Shown: piece by piece, positions 1-13,800 of the stretch
Layout: each line of letters begins with the position of its first letter
Numbering within the stretch: the stretch's first letter is position 1
NCBI GenBank assembly: GCA_005281725.1
Contig: SSBO01000012.1
Coordinates: 21,840,779-21,904,778, forward strand
Direction: 5' to 3'
Origin: Wuchereria bancrofti
Taxonomy: Eukaryota; Nematoda; Chromadorea; Rhabditida; Onchocercidae
Length of the DNA: 64,000 nt
The notes under the pieces: generated by a model
What the model was told of the DNA's origin: nothing
Databases searched by the model: none
The model's input: the letters and a program-made list of their open reading frames with translations, nothing else
Position numbers and translations under genes: made by a program

Positions 1-160
1 TGTATTTCAAAATCAAAAAATTGTTTGAAAAATTTCGTTTTTTTTTTTTCTTAGTTGAATATTTATACTTTTCTAATATGAAAGTTTTACATTTCACTTA
101 TCATACACAAAAGAAATTTGATTTTTTTTAAATTTTGAAAAAAAAAAAAAGAAATTTCAG

Positions 161-2741
161 TTAACTGATTTTGCTGGTATGTTGGTATCATTATTTGCTC
201 TATATGTATCCAAAAAACCCGCATCACAACGAATGAGTTTTGGTTGGCATCGTGCTGGTAAGCTATTACAAGTAAAAAATTGTGAATACGTGAGTAAATA
301 TGATTTATACGTAAATACGTCAATTTCAATTTTGATTAAATCGATTCTGATTTTTGTTTTTTCTTCTTTTCATCATATGATATTCATTAATAGCAATAAA
401 ATTGTTGAAGTCAGTTATTTAAAAAAAAAAAATTTTTTTTTGCACTGACATAAATTTTTTTATAAAATTTTTACAAAAAAAAAAAAACAAACATAGAAAA
501 ATGACTATTAAGCGCATATAGTTTAACCTTAATTTTTAGAAAAATTTGATAAAGAAAGAAAAGAAAAAAGAAAAAAAAGGAAATTATTAACAATAAATGA
601 AAAATTTTTTAATTTTTAAAATTATAATTCAAAACAAATATTAATGAATAAAATAATTCAGAAGTAATGGGTGCATTTATTTCTGTTTTTATGATTTGGA
701 TCATAACCGGAATATTAGTTTATATGGCAATTGATCGAATTACTAGTAATTCATATCATATTGATGCATCTATTATGGCAATTACTGCTGCACTGGGTGT
801 TATTGTTAATTTCATGTAAAGTTTATTTATCAAACAATAAAATAAATTCTGATGCAATAAGAAAAATGATTAAAATTTCAGCAAAGAATTTAATTTTAAT
901 TTTTAAGTAATAATAAAAAGGGTGAAATAAACATATAAGCAATATTTGAACTTTCAATATTTGTATTTTTATTGAAATTAAAGCCATGATAAGATGAAGC
1001 AAAATTTAAATGATTAAAATTTTATCAGCTATAAAAGAAAGTAGTATTATTGTGTAATACTTAAAAATGTGTCATTAATTTATTTTCATTTACCTCTAGT
1101 GTTAATTACTATAAAAAGTAATTAAAGTTAATTACTGTAAAAACAAAAAATTACACATAGATATTTTTTTTTTCTCATTTGGAAAATGATAATTATTTTA
1201 GTATGGCAATATTGCTTTATTTTGGTGGGCATACACATTCTCATAATGGTCATGGTCATGCGCATTTGTCGCACTCGACAAATTCGGGTAATACCAGTAA
1301 CATTAACGTAAGAGCAGCAATGATTCATGTTATCGGCGATTTATTACAAAGTATCGGAGTTCTTATTGCTGCATTACTTATTTTTTACAATGTGAGTAAA
1401 ATTTTCCATTTGTAAATTTGAAATTAAGCAAAAATAAGCGCAATTAGCGAATGATATGAAATGATTCATGTAACGTAAGTAAAATTTACGTCGAAAAAGT
1501 TAAATTCAATCAATTTAATAAGTATAATCAAATTTATAAATAGATGGAAAAAAGTTTGCGAATAATTGTTATGAAATATTTTAAATAAAATTTGGGTATT
1601 CGAGTAAAATTTTAACAGAATTTTTCAAAAAAAANAAAAAAAATAAAGTATCCCCTTTTTGTTATAAATATTTATTTTGAAATCACAATTTAATTTCGAT
1701 GAAAATTTGAAAATTTTTATATTTTTAGGATTCGTGGTCTATTGCAGATCCAATTTGTACCATAATTTTTTCAATCATTGTCCTTTTTACGACAATTTAC
1801 ATTATTCGAGATGCAATGTTTGTCCTACTTGAAGGTTAGTTATCAGTGTCATATGCTAAGAATTTTTTTTTTCGAAATTCTTTTAAAAATTTTAAAATTT
1901 AAAAATTAAGTTTCATTTATAGTATTGACCAAATCATATAATTGTCTTCTCTATTTCTATGAGTGCAAAAAATGAAAGATGAAAAAAAAGGAAAAAGTTT
2001 TTTACAAAAAATTGACTATTATAAAGTTGAAAAAATAAACTGTGAAATGTGGAGTGAAATTTTTATTAAAACAGCACATACCATAAAGAATAATTTTCAA
2101 AAAAGAGGAATTCTGCTATATTAAAATAATTTAATGAATATATTTATATTGAAAATTTTGAAATTTAAAAGTTCAATTATCTAATAATTACGCCTAATTA
2201 ATTATCTATGAATGAAAAAAAAAACATTTTTTTTATATGTATTATATTTTTAACTTAGCATTTCATTTTATAAATTTATTATAATTTTTTTTTTTTTTTC
2301 ATTAAAATATCTCGCAGCTACTTTCCTTTCATTATTTAAAAAATTAACCATTATTTTAGATAATGAAAGTTTTAATTTCACATTTTCATTTTATAAATTT
2401 ATCATCACAAATTAATTTTATCAAAATATTCCATAATTATTGAGGAAAACTAATTTTAAGGTTCACCGTCAAGCATTAATTTTCGTACCGTATTCGATTC
2501 ATTGGAACAAATTAATGGCGTTGAAAAAGTGCATAATTTACGAATATGGTCATTAACGCTTGATAAAATAGCAATAAGTGTACATTTGGAAATTACACCA
2601 GGCGCAAATGCCCAATGGATTTTAAAACAAACAACGCAAATGTTACGAGATCAATATAATGTAATGGAAAGTACAGTACAAATTGAGGGTTATAATCCGG
2701 AAAAGCAAGATTGCAATCGATGTATACCGCCACCTTTATAA
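161..2741 (+). CDS. Zinc transporter, CDF/SLC30 (ZnT) family, 5'-truncated by the window edge
   Basis: Five coding exons join in phase: 161-257, 662-815, 1202-1391, 1729-1834 and 2461-2741 (TAA at 2739-2741), giving the last 275 residues. Seen: a first exon starting LTDFAGMLVSLFALY, then the FGWHRA-EVMGA junction typical of ZnT proteins. A His-rich cytoplasmic loop (GGHTHSHNGHGHAHLSH) follows, then RAAMIHVIGDLLQSIGV, whose H-x-x-x-D supplies the TM5 zinc ligands. The C-terminal ferredoxin-like domain contains INGVEKVHNLRIWSL. Known for the family: these proteins export Zn2+ from the cytosol into vesicles or out of the cell by proton exchange. The TM2 H-x-x-x-D is only half present: its D is in the first visible exon and its H should be upstream. 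The closest vertebrate group looks like ZnT2/3/4/8; in C. elegans it would be a cdf/ttm-1-type gene, but I cannot assign orthology. The intron before exon 4 contains a single N at 1635. Confidence 0.93.
1635..1635. other. Single ambiguous base in a poly-A run
   Basis: One N lies inside an A homopolymer in the intron between exons 3 and 4 of the zinc transporter. It does not affect coding sequence but shows that homopolymer lengths here are uncertain. Confidence 0.95.
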
Positions 2742-4663
2742 TTAATTAAATTTTAAATGAATTCAATAGTAAATAATTAAATTTTAAATGAATTCAATAA
2801 CAGTAATACACTTGATAATACATTCAAATTTTATCAATTACTTATAGTATAGTAATAATAATTAATAAGAAATGGAAATTTTAAAATTACAATTATTTAG
2901 TTAAAGTTTTAATTTTAGTAAGAAGTCTAATTTATATTGTTTTTGTTTTTGGTTAATACAAATTTCATTTTACATTTTTTTTTTTTCATCAAAGTACAAT
3001 TGATTTAAGTTTTAAATTTCGATAAAAAGCGTTTGTTTTTTGTTTCTACTATAATTATTGTTGTATTTTGTTTTATATATAAATTAGCATGAATTTCAAA
3101 CTCTAACTAAAAGCATTGTTTAATTAATTAATTAATGACAAAAATTAAATTTATTGCGTTCTAAATTATCTGTCATCAATTATTATTGTTATTATTGTTA
3201 ATTATTATATTTTTACGAATCTTTTGCACAAAACTACCGTAGCAACAAAGGCTAACAAAAAAAGTGTTTAAATTAATTCGCTGTTTAAATCTAAAACTTT
3301 TAAATTAATGAAAGATAGAAGAACCTGTTTAAGCCTTTCTTTTTTTATTTTTATTTTTAAAAAAGCATAAAATCTCGCTTTCTGATTTTATTTCAGTCTT
3401 TTATCTGAAAAGAATATAATTTCCACAGTTTTTCTTCTGTTTTAATCTTTCAAACAAAATATTTATTTGTTGTTATGAAATGATAATAGAATAAATTTCA
3501 AAAATTATCGTATCGTTTAATTAGCAAAAAAGGAAGAAAGAAAGCACTGATACAATAGAATTAGAACATCAAAAAAATAAATAAATAAATAAATAAATAT
3601 TGGATGTAAACAATCTTACAATATGAATATTTATTAAATATTAATGTTACATTAATATGGCATTATTATTCATGTAAAATATATTAAATACAGACAACGT
3701 GTATGTAACGCAAAGGTCACGTAAATTTTTTATTTATTTAAGTCTACTTTTTTTTATTTAAGTAGAAAAAAAAACGTAAAAGCTCCAGTAACAACGATAA
3801 TTTAATTACTAAATGTAATTAAGTAATCATTTTATGCAGAATAATTTCATTAATAATAAATATAATAAATTTTAATAACAAAATTAAATTTGATTCATTC
3901 AAAAAAGAGAAAAAAGAAATAAGTAACAAAGAAAATTATTGAAATGAGCATATTAATTATATAAGGCATATTAAATACAACGTGTATATAAAGCAACGTG
4001 TACGTGTACGTATACGTGTAAAAATCATTTCTAAGATATTAGCAGTAATTTGATGTTAATGAAAAATAGGGAACGAATAATTTGATAAGTTAAAATGTTT
4101 CATTTTATCATCCACTTAAAATAATTATAATCATTTTCAATTTAAAAAATTGCAAAAAGTTAGTAATTTTAATGAAAAACTAAATTGCAACGAATAGTTT
4201 TATTCTCAAAAAGGATAAATTTTGATGGATTTAATATTAGTAAATGATTTCAATTAATATTTAAATATCCATAATTCATAAGCCATTTAGTAGGAAATAG
4301 TATTCTAGTTGTTCGCAACATTTCGAAATTTTTTTTAAAATTCAAATTTCAAATGCATTTACTTCAAATGTACTCAACAATAAATTAATATTAAAAAAAA
4401 AAAAATTAAAATTCGCTCCAAAATCTTTATTTTTAATAGAATTTGGTAAAAAAAAAAGTAGGATAATTTGTAAAAGTGATGGAAAATATAATAATTTTTA
4501 TATCTCAATTAATAGTATCACACAAAATTAAGTAAACAACTTTGCAACGAATTTGAAAACAAACAAACAAACAAATATCATCCACAATAACTTGTTTAAC
4601 ATAAACAATTCTCATTTTCTAACAATATTAAACTAAATTTGCTAAATGTTATACCAAAGAAAT
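2742..4663. other. Intergenic, convergent gene ends
   Basis: This stretch lies between the stop of the zinc transporter (+) and the stop of the LRCH gene (-), so it should hold both 3' UTRs. I see no coding exon. It contains an AAAT microsatellite near 3580-3598. A motif, CAACGTGTA, occurs at about 3696, 3978 and 3995, the last two inside a run of alternating ACGT-type steps at 3976-4022. Confidence 0.6.
2744..2799. repeat. 25-bp direct repeat just after the zinc transporter stop
   Basis: A 25-base AT-rich segment at 2744-2768 recurs exactly at 2775-2799 (period 31), inside the presumed 3' UTR. It was probably made by replication slippage. Confidence 0.8.
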
Positions 4664-4897
4664 TCAAACATTAGTCTGAATATGAAGCTGAATATGCGTT
4701 GCTGCTTTTGTTGTTGTTGTTGTTGCTGTTGTTGTTGTTGTTGTTGTTATTGTATTAGTTCTAGTAGCAGTTGTTGTTGTTGTTGTTGTTCGTGCATTAG
4801 CATTGGATGAGCTAAATTTATTGAGGGCTAAGACAGTCTTCGCTAACAGTGGAAGATTTCGTCGTTCCAAAATATCGGCAGAAGAGCATATTGAATT
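4664..4897 (-). CDS. LRCH terminal exon a: end of CH domain plus poly-Thr tail
   Basis: It follows a TTTCAG acceptor in phase 0. It begins NSICSSADILERRNLPLLAK and continues TVLALNKF, which matches the last helix of LRCH-type CH domains, so this is the exon expected from the family. It then runs into a Thr-rich tail coded by an ACA/ACG microsatellite and ends with TAA at 4664-4666. The Thr tract probably varies in length between individuals. Confidence 0.85.
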   Translation of the reverse strand, partial: NSICSSADILERRNLPLLAKTVLALNKFSSSNANARTTTTTTTATRTNTITTTTTTTATTTTTKAATHIQLHIQTNV

Positions 4898-7800
4898 CTG
4901 AAAATTATTTATTTCAAAAATTCCAAAAAAGAAAAAAAAATTCATATTAAATTCATATTAATTTTTTAGCACAAATGAATGAATGACTGAATGAATGCCT
5001 CAGAATGTAATAAAATTAAAAATTTATTAAAAAAATTTCTCAAATGCAAAATGTAGTAGTTACGAATTTTAATTAATTTGCAAAAAAAAAAAAATTGATC
5101 AATATCGAAATGTTTCGTATTGTTTCATTGAGTTTCATTTCAAGCTGCCATAATTTATAAATTAAAATAACACACATTTGATAATTGAGATGCTTTAGGG
5201 GCATTATAATTAGTAATAAGTAATAACAAATAATAGTAGTAACAACAACAATAGCAATAATAATAATAAACAAGTAAAAAAATAAATAATAATAACGAAA
5301 TAAATATTAGCAATAGAAGTAATTAAGTAAAATTTAATTTAGAGGAAAAAAGTAACAGATAGTGTTATTATAAAATGCAGAAGAGAATATTTCATCAAAG
5401 GTTAAAAGTCAAACATTAGTTACATAAAATGAGAATGTACACTGATAAAAAAAGAACTGAAATTATCTCTTTTCCTAATTGCTCACAAAATAATCTGATA
5501 AAATCATCGGTTGAAACAATCATAAATTTCTTTATTTATGAAAAAAATTAGAAATGTCTTTTCTTTTCTAAGCAAAATAAAAAATCGAAAAAAAAGAAAA
5601 AAAAGAGAGAAATGTATTTATCACATTGAATTCTAAAAAAGAAAAAGAAAATTTTAAATTTTCAATGAAATATAATACTAAAATTACAATTATTATACAT
5701 TGAAAGAAAATTAAATTAATCATTTGATTATTATATATAAATAAATTATTCAAGCTAATTCGACTGCAAATAAAATGATAAAAGCATGCAATTTTTGATA
5801 TAAAAACAATAAATACACAATATCATAATCTTTTATTTAATTTCAAAATATAAAATTTATAAATAAGAAATGAAAAGAAAAAAAAGAAGACGGAAAGAAG
5901 TTGTTATTAAAATTAAACAAAAATAAATACACATTGTACTTACCATTATTTTTCAATTAAAAAAATAGAAATTAAATTTCAATTTCAATTAAAAAAAAAA
6001 GCTAATGAATGATTATTATTTGTCGCATCACTAATTTCCTTACTTTTTTTTTTGTAATTATTTGCTGATATGATAGGATAAAGACATTATGCGACAAAAA
6101 AATTGAAATTTAAAACAAAAAAAAATTATTTATTCAAGTTCCTTATCTCATTCTTTTTTCGGCCTTTTATTCTTTACTACATAAATTATCAAAAAAAAGG
6201 TGCTAAATTAAGAAATTATAAATATTAAAAATTTTTTGTCAAAGCTTTGCACAAAATCTACCGCACTTTTTGACTTAAATAATTAAAATAAAATAAATTT
6301 ACAATCATTTCAAAAATGATTACATTAGGTTAAAAAAATGCGAAATATATGTTACAATTATTACAAAATTGATATGATTAATCCATGTTTTTGTGACATA
6401 ATTAAAATGTTACGATAAATTAGTGTTAAATTTGAAATTACTTTTTAAATCTTAAATTTATTAAAAAAAAAAGATGTTGCAGGAATTTGGAAAGTTTAGT
6501 TAATATTATCTTTCATTTCAAATTATACATTGCCCGGAACAATTCATTAGCAATAACACAGGTAATAATCACCTGAATAAAACAGAATTCCATTTAAAAA
6601 TAGCAATACAATAAAATAGATTAAATAGTAATTAAACATTTATTATTATATAATAAAAATGGTAAGTAAAAATGAAAATGCATGCATTACATTAACACAT
6701 AAGAATCACTTTTTTTTATCGATTAATTAATTAATCAATCAATTAATTAATCAATCAATCATTCGATCAACGAATGAAAATTTTGATATCAAAATTTATA
6801 AATCAATGCGAAACATAAATAGGCGATGAAAATTGTTAGCATTGCATTGGCCAACATTCTATCGCTAAATTCAAATTGTGGTGGTCGTCCTTCAAATAGA
6901 ACCTGAAAACTTTTAGCTGCCAAATATTGCAAATATATTTGCTTCCAGAAAATTTTTTTTTTTTTTTTTCTATCACAGCCATATTTTGCACAATAAATAA
7001 TTATCATAATTAATTCATAACATGCACGCATGCATGCATGCATGCAAAATTAAATTGCATGTAAGAAACACATATATACATGCAAATTCAATAACACTGC
7101 AAACATCATTGATATCTTTTTTTTTTTTTTTTTTTGTTAAATTAGATATGATAAAAAGAAAATTCCTGCAATTGCATCTGATAAGTGATCATTATCATTT
7201 TACAAAATCAAAATTTGACAATTTTTATTTTAAGAAAAAAAAAAGTTTTTGAAAACAAACGAATATGCAATTAATTAATTTGTACAATTAATATTTGCAA
7301 ATTTTTGTCACTTTCATTACCAAATAAATGCATTTTAAAAAAAAAGTAAGTAAACTTCACGTGAGTAAACTTCACGTAACTTGTCTAAATGCAAAATGTA
7401 CTGCAAACCATTGCATGCTACATGCATTATACGTTTCCGTCATTGTGTAACTTAAACATACTAATTAATGTTTCCATTAATTTACTTGTAAAAATTAATG
7501 TTTCAATTAATCCACTTTAAAAAAAAAAGAACGCATAAAGTTTTAAAAAATTAAGAATTATAAAAATTTATAAATAATGCAAAATTTGTAATAAAACTTG
7601 TTTTTTTTTTTTTCGAAATAACATTTGGCAGCTTCCAGTGTTCTTAATTTAAATAAATGTTAAGGTATTATTATTATAAAAAAAGAGATAATTAAATAGA
7701 AAAGAGGAAAGTGATTAAATTTACTTTAATTTTTTCTTTTTCAATAACTATTCTTTTTCGTTTTACCATCATTTAGCATTCCTAATAAGAAAATTTGGCT

Positions 7801-10800
7801 CACAAGGTGACAATAAAGAGACAAATTCCCATTTATCAAGTACGATGTATTTCCTATCTCTATGACCTACTGAATGACCTTGATGACCTTCTATGACCAG
7901 ATAAAATTTTTTATCGAAATAAAACAAGTAAAAATTACATTTATACTAAAGTAATGAACTATTAATTTCATTAACAGATATTATTAATTTCAGATATTAT
8001 TAATTAGCAAATATTAATTTCAGTTAAATTTTTAATAGACTGATTTGATCGATAGAGCAAAAGTATGCTTAAATATTGTAAAATTATAACAAAAAATTTT
8101 TCATAAACTTTCAATTATTATTAAACTAAACGATTAATAGATGATTTCCGGAAGTTAAACTATTTTCCCATCTTAAAATATTTCTATTAATTAATCATCA
8201 ATCATTGAATAAATTAATTAATTAATGAACTAAAACTGACAGCCTTTATTATTATTATTCCTAAACAAATCATACAAAAAGAAGAACAAGAAAAAATTAA
8301 GGGTTGATTTTTGAAAAACTTTCTTTGCATTAAAATATGTCATTAATTTTTTTAAATTGTAGAAAACAAATTTAAATAATTGCTTTTATTGAAGCTTCTA
8401 ATTTTAGAAAATAAAAACTTTACTATAATTTTAAATTATCCAGGAAAAAATATAGAACTTACTTGAATTTTCCGAAAAAAACTATTTCCACAAGAAAAAT
8501 TCTGGATAAAAATTAATAAAAAGAAAAAAAAAATTAATAAAAAGTTCTCTTCCTTATACTCCACTTATTCAAAAAAGGAAAACAAAATCGCAATAACAAT
8601 AACAACGACAACGACAACAACGACAACAACAACAACGACAACAACGACAACAACGACAACAATGACGTAAACAACAACGACAATAGCAACAAAAGCAACA
8701 ACGATAATGAAACAATAATGAAATTGCAATAATGCAATATAAAATACCGAAATCATTTTTTGCGCAATTAAAATGTAAGTTATATAAATGATCAATATTA
8801 AATGACTAATTTCACTGATAGAATTAAAATTTTTTTGATAGAATTTGCATTTAAAAATTTTCTTAATCGCATATAACTTAATTACAGAATTATCACACTT
8901 ATTCGATATTGTATTGTTTATACATTTTTCACAATTATATTTGGCTATATGAGTTGATGTAAATATTTCAGTTTTAAATTCTTTAGAATTTACCTCAGGA
9001 ACGCCGATTCGTCGACATGCTGCCAAGAAACTATCAACGTTACGACGACATTTTGGTGGTGACAATGGTAACTATAAAAAGAAATTAATTCATTGTTTTT
9101 CCTAAATTTTCCACTTCATGAAATATCAAAAAATTGAAGATAGACGATATTTAATAAGGAAATTTCTAATGTGCAAAAAATTAAAATTAAATCTTTTGAC
9201 CCCGAGATTTACCACTATTTTAAAGATTGTAATGTCTCCAATCGGAATATGAAATGAGAGAAAAAAAGTAATTATTCTTTGGAAATCAGAAATGAGTAAA
9301 AACATTAAGTTAAAGATTATTTCTTAATCTTAATCTAATCACTAATAAACCTTAGTAAATTGAGTCCCAGAATTTGAGTAAATTTGTTTTGTAGTTTCAT
9401 AAATCATGGCCAAACGAGTGAGTCAAAATGATTTGAATAATTTGACAAATAATTTTTCAAAATTTTGTTGAAAAAGTTAAACAAATGCAAGAAGACAAAG
9501 CAATAAACATCAGTGACTTATATAGCTCAATGGTAAGAGTTATGAAGGTAAATTTAAATTTGAAAAAAAAAATGAACTGAAAATTATTTACCTCTTCGGA
9601 AACTGGCGTAAACAAACTATGTACGGCACGTAAACGTATTCGATTAGCAAAATTACATAATTTAACACCATCAGCTAGTGACGCAGATAACTGTGATCGA
9701 CCTGATGGCAATGTTGTATTCAAACGATTTTCAAGAACCTAAGAAAAAAAAATATATTAACAAAATTTAAGAAAAAAAATAGAATCACAAAAAACATTTC
9801 TAAAAAACATGTTTGTAAAATTTTATAAAAAAAATATAAATTTACAAAATTTGCAAAAAAAAAGTAAATTTGCAAGACTTGATAAAAATTTTAAAAGAAA
9901 ATTATGCATAATTGCAATTTAAAAATTTATTGAATTGAATAAAATTAATTGATGAACTTGAAAAGAAAAAATAACAATGTAATGCAGTATTGCAATGATA
10001 AAAGAAATGACACGCTGTGATAAGATTATACAAATTTAATTTGCAATTAAATATTGATAGTTTTTTTTTGTTTTATTATTTTGAGAATTTTTTAAAGTTT
10101 ATAATGAAATTTTTAACTTATATGATTAATTTTATTCAATTATTCTACTCAAACATTCATTCGGAAGGAATAAATTTCCATTAATCAATCGATAATTTTT
10201 AAATAAACTTACCTTACGCATATTTTCCACAATATTACCAGTAATCATATTTGAACTAGTACCACTTATTGTTGTTGCATGACTGATCGGTGAACGATGT
10301 AATATGGTACGTGGTGTCTTGGTTGAATTATTTGTTACTAATTTTGATTCTGAAAAATAAAAATATAAATAAAAGCTGAAAGTTTAAATTTTAAATGAAA
10401 TTAAACATTGATATTTTAGAATATTAAATTTTTCTTTCTTCAGGTAAGAACCATTACAAATGCTATGGTGAAATTTAAAAAGTTTAAAAATGCTGAATTT
10501 TTTTTTTTTTACAACTGATTTTTACAAAATTTTTCATGCAAATATATGTATTAAGTGTAAAACTAATTTATCAGTGATAACATACTATCATTTGAACGTG
10601 AATTAGCCGGACGAGTAGGAACAGAATGACGTTTATCAGTGATAGAACGATTAGATAATTGTTGACTTGTTGTTGATGAACGTGAAGTTGATGCAATAGA
10701 CTTGTTTGAGGATAAGCTATGTTCAACTTTAACTGATGAAGTCTAAAATTTAAAATTAACAATTTAGAAATCGATGATGTTAAGCTCAAAAGAAAAAAAA

Positions 10801-13800
10801 AAGAAAATTTAAGAAGTCATCGAAAAATCCTTATTAATATATTAATATTTGATTATTCAATTTTTGTCATTAAATTGAAGTTTAATGAAAATTATTAGGT
10901 ATATTTTGTTTGTGTTGCTAAATATATTTGCAAACAATATAAACTTAATATTTGAAAAATTTGATTTAAAAAAAAAAATTCTTAAATTTCACTGAGATTT
11001 ATAGAAAGAAGAAGGAAAAAAAAAAGTACTGCAATGGAAGATGTTACGACATCCGATGGTGTAATAAAACATGTTGTTGTCTCGGAAGCGCTTACATTTC
11101 CGGTTGATGACAAAATGGATGCAACGGTTGAAACGGAATCTGTGGTTAGTAAACTACTATTACCTGCAATGTGTTGAAATTTCTTTCTGTCAAAATTTAT
11201 ATTATCTTATTGAGATTTTAATGTAGTTCTATAAAAACTTTATTAATTAAACATACTAATTGCAGTTTACATATAATTATTGTCTAAAAAGAAGAAAAAT
11301 TAAAGTTAATAAACAAATATTGCCGAGCTAAATCGTTATATTTTTACATGAGCTAAGTCTTAATTAATCTTCATTTTTTGGCAGAAAAAAAGCAAGACTA
11401 TTTAGAAAAAAGACATCAATATTATATTATGATTAATTATAAACATCAAACACAGTTATAAACACAGTTTTAATTATCCCTGTACAATGAATTAATACTA
11501 ATATAATATAATTAGTATAACTAATTACAATGAATTAATTCTAATATAATTAAATTATAAATAAACAGATTATAATCATAATATTTTTCAGCAAAAAAGA
11601 AAAAAATACGGAACTACCTCGAAAAAATGAAATCACTATTGTAATAGTAATATTGTGTTAAAAAGTCTAAAATCAATGTTATGTTATTATTAATTATAAA
11701 CATAATAAATGGTTAAAAAGTCTAAAATCTAATTATAAACATAATAAATTCGAATATAATATCAGTAATATATTAAGATTAATTATAAACCTGATGAATT
11801 TGAATCTTCGACAACCGGTGACAAACATTTTAGACTTTTTGTTGATGTTATAACAGAATGATTTGCAGTTGTTAAAAATGATGAAAATTTTTGATCATCT
11901 GCACTAATGGTTTCAATTTTTGTTGCTTCTATCAAATCTGAATTGATAATTGTTGATTGTGAATCATCAATCATTGTTGTTATATGTTGATCCAAAATAT
12001 TATGAAAGTTACTACTACCAGTAGTAGTAGTACCAGTAATACTTATATTACTAGTATTGGTATTTCGTTGAGAATTTGCTGTGGAACATTGAATGCAATG
12101 TTGATTATTTAATTTCTCTTCCTCTTTTTCAAGTGCATTATTATTCTTAATATCAGGTATCATTCCATTATTTTGTCCTTTACTGTCATCTGCCTTATTT
12201 GTTTCTGAAAAAAAAATTGTTTTTTATTTATTTTTTTGCATTAATAGATTAAATATGCTATATAAAAATCAAAAAAGTTAGAAACAAAAAAAAAAAGAAA
12301 ACTCACCTTGGTCTACAGTAGTAGTAGCAGCAGCAAATTCACTGATGGTTACGGTAGCTGTCATTGGTGTTACGATAGCCTGAGGTCTTTGAGTAGTGGA
12401 GGATACGGTAGATGGATATAAATTGGTGGATGAAGTAGTTGTAATGGAATTATTGGAATATAATTCATGATTGATTGTGGTATGTTGTTGCTGATATGTT
12501 GATAAGTTGCCTGGTCCAAATGAATTTGTTGAAGTTTTATTAGCAGCTATCTACAAAAAAAGTTTAATTTGAATTTTCACTTAACAAATTTAAAAATTAA
12601 AAAATTGCAAAATGAACATGCATATGAAAGGAAAGTTACAAAGAATTATAGAAAAAAAAAAGAGAAAAAGGAAGAACAGATAATAATGATAAAAAATCTT
12701 TCATAATACTAAAATGAAATGAATATCAAATGTAAAAAGTATAATTAGAAAAATACTCCTTTGAAGAATTGATTTTTTTTATCGTTTTTTTTTATTTCTA
12801 AATTAAATTTGAATTAAAAATTCAGATTTTTCTTTTCAAATATATGTATTATATTTAGCAATGCTCAACATAAACATTTTACAGCATAAGACTTGCAATG
12901 ATGAATGTCGTATTATTATTCCATAAATTAATAGAAAAGTTATATTTCAATACTCCAATAATTAATATAGAAAAAATAAAAATAAAAATACTAGACTTTG
13001 GTATTTAATAAAAAGGCAAAAAAAATAAAATGAAACTGAGAAGTCATAATAATTAACTCATGCATTTAATATTTAAAATAATTGTGACGAATAATTTTGC
13101 ATCATTCATAATTAATTAAACAGGAACTGATACGATATGATATTTAAAGGAGAAGCATTATTTGATGGATTAGAAAATGAAATAAGAATATAATAACAAA
13201 AATAGTTTTGATAAACATGCTTTAAGAAGATATATTGTAAACTTGAAAGTGTAAAAAACTAGAATTTTCATTTAATTTAGACAATTTTTGTAAAAATTTA
13301 TTTCAGTAAATTTTTTTTTTTAATAAAAGCAAGGGAAAAAAATCAAAAATTTCTAACAAATTTAAAATGATATATTAGTAAATATTCATTCCTTTTATCA
13401 TACATGCCATAACAATATAATAATACTACAAATTTTTTCCTATCATTAATCAAATACGATAAACTATTATTGTTATAATTTGCTATTAGAAAAGATTGTA
13501 AAAATGTTTACAAATTAATTTAAATTTGAAAGAGAAAAAATAAAGAGAAGGTTAAAAAGAAAAAAGAAATGTAGTAATTGGTCGATAGAAGCCACACATT
13601 TGCTCAATTATTATTATTTTTTTCTTTTTTTTTCTTTTTCTTAAACTTACCTGTTTACAGTTCCAATAAATAGATAGAAAGCAATAGTAATAAATATAAT
13701 ATGTAATACTCAGATCAGATAAGATACTATTTTTTTGATTCACTTGTACATTTATACCATTCCTAAAAAATATGTTAATCTTGTTTCATTAATTAAATCC

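Noticed and set aside
8534..8737. Leu/Val-rich open frames on the minus strand
   Set aside because: Translation of the CGACAACAA array; the longer one starts as the true LRCH exon and reads through its donor.
9521..9541. tRNA A-box-like word TAGCTCAATGGTAAGAG
   Set aside because: No B box (GGTTCGANTCC) within range and no cloverleaf can be drawn; it sits in an LRCH intron.
13552..13770. Possible LRCH exon coding NSILSDLSITYYIYYYCFLS with fair acceptor and donor
   Set aside because: It needs a different incoming phase from the phase-0 exon before it; in phase 0 it hits a stop. The flanking exons join cleanly without it and restore the conserved AYAQKIAANK block.
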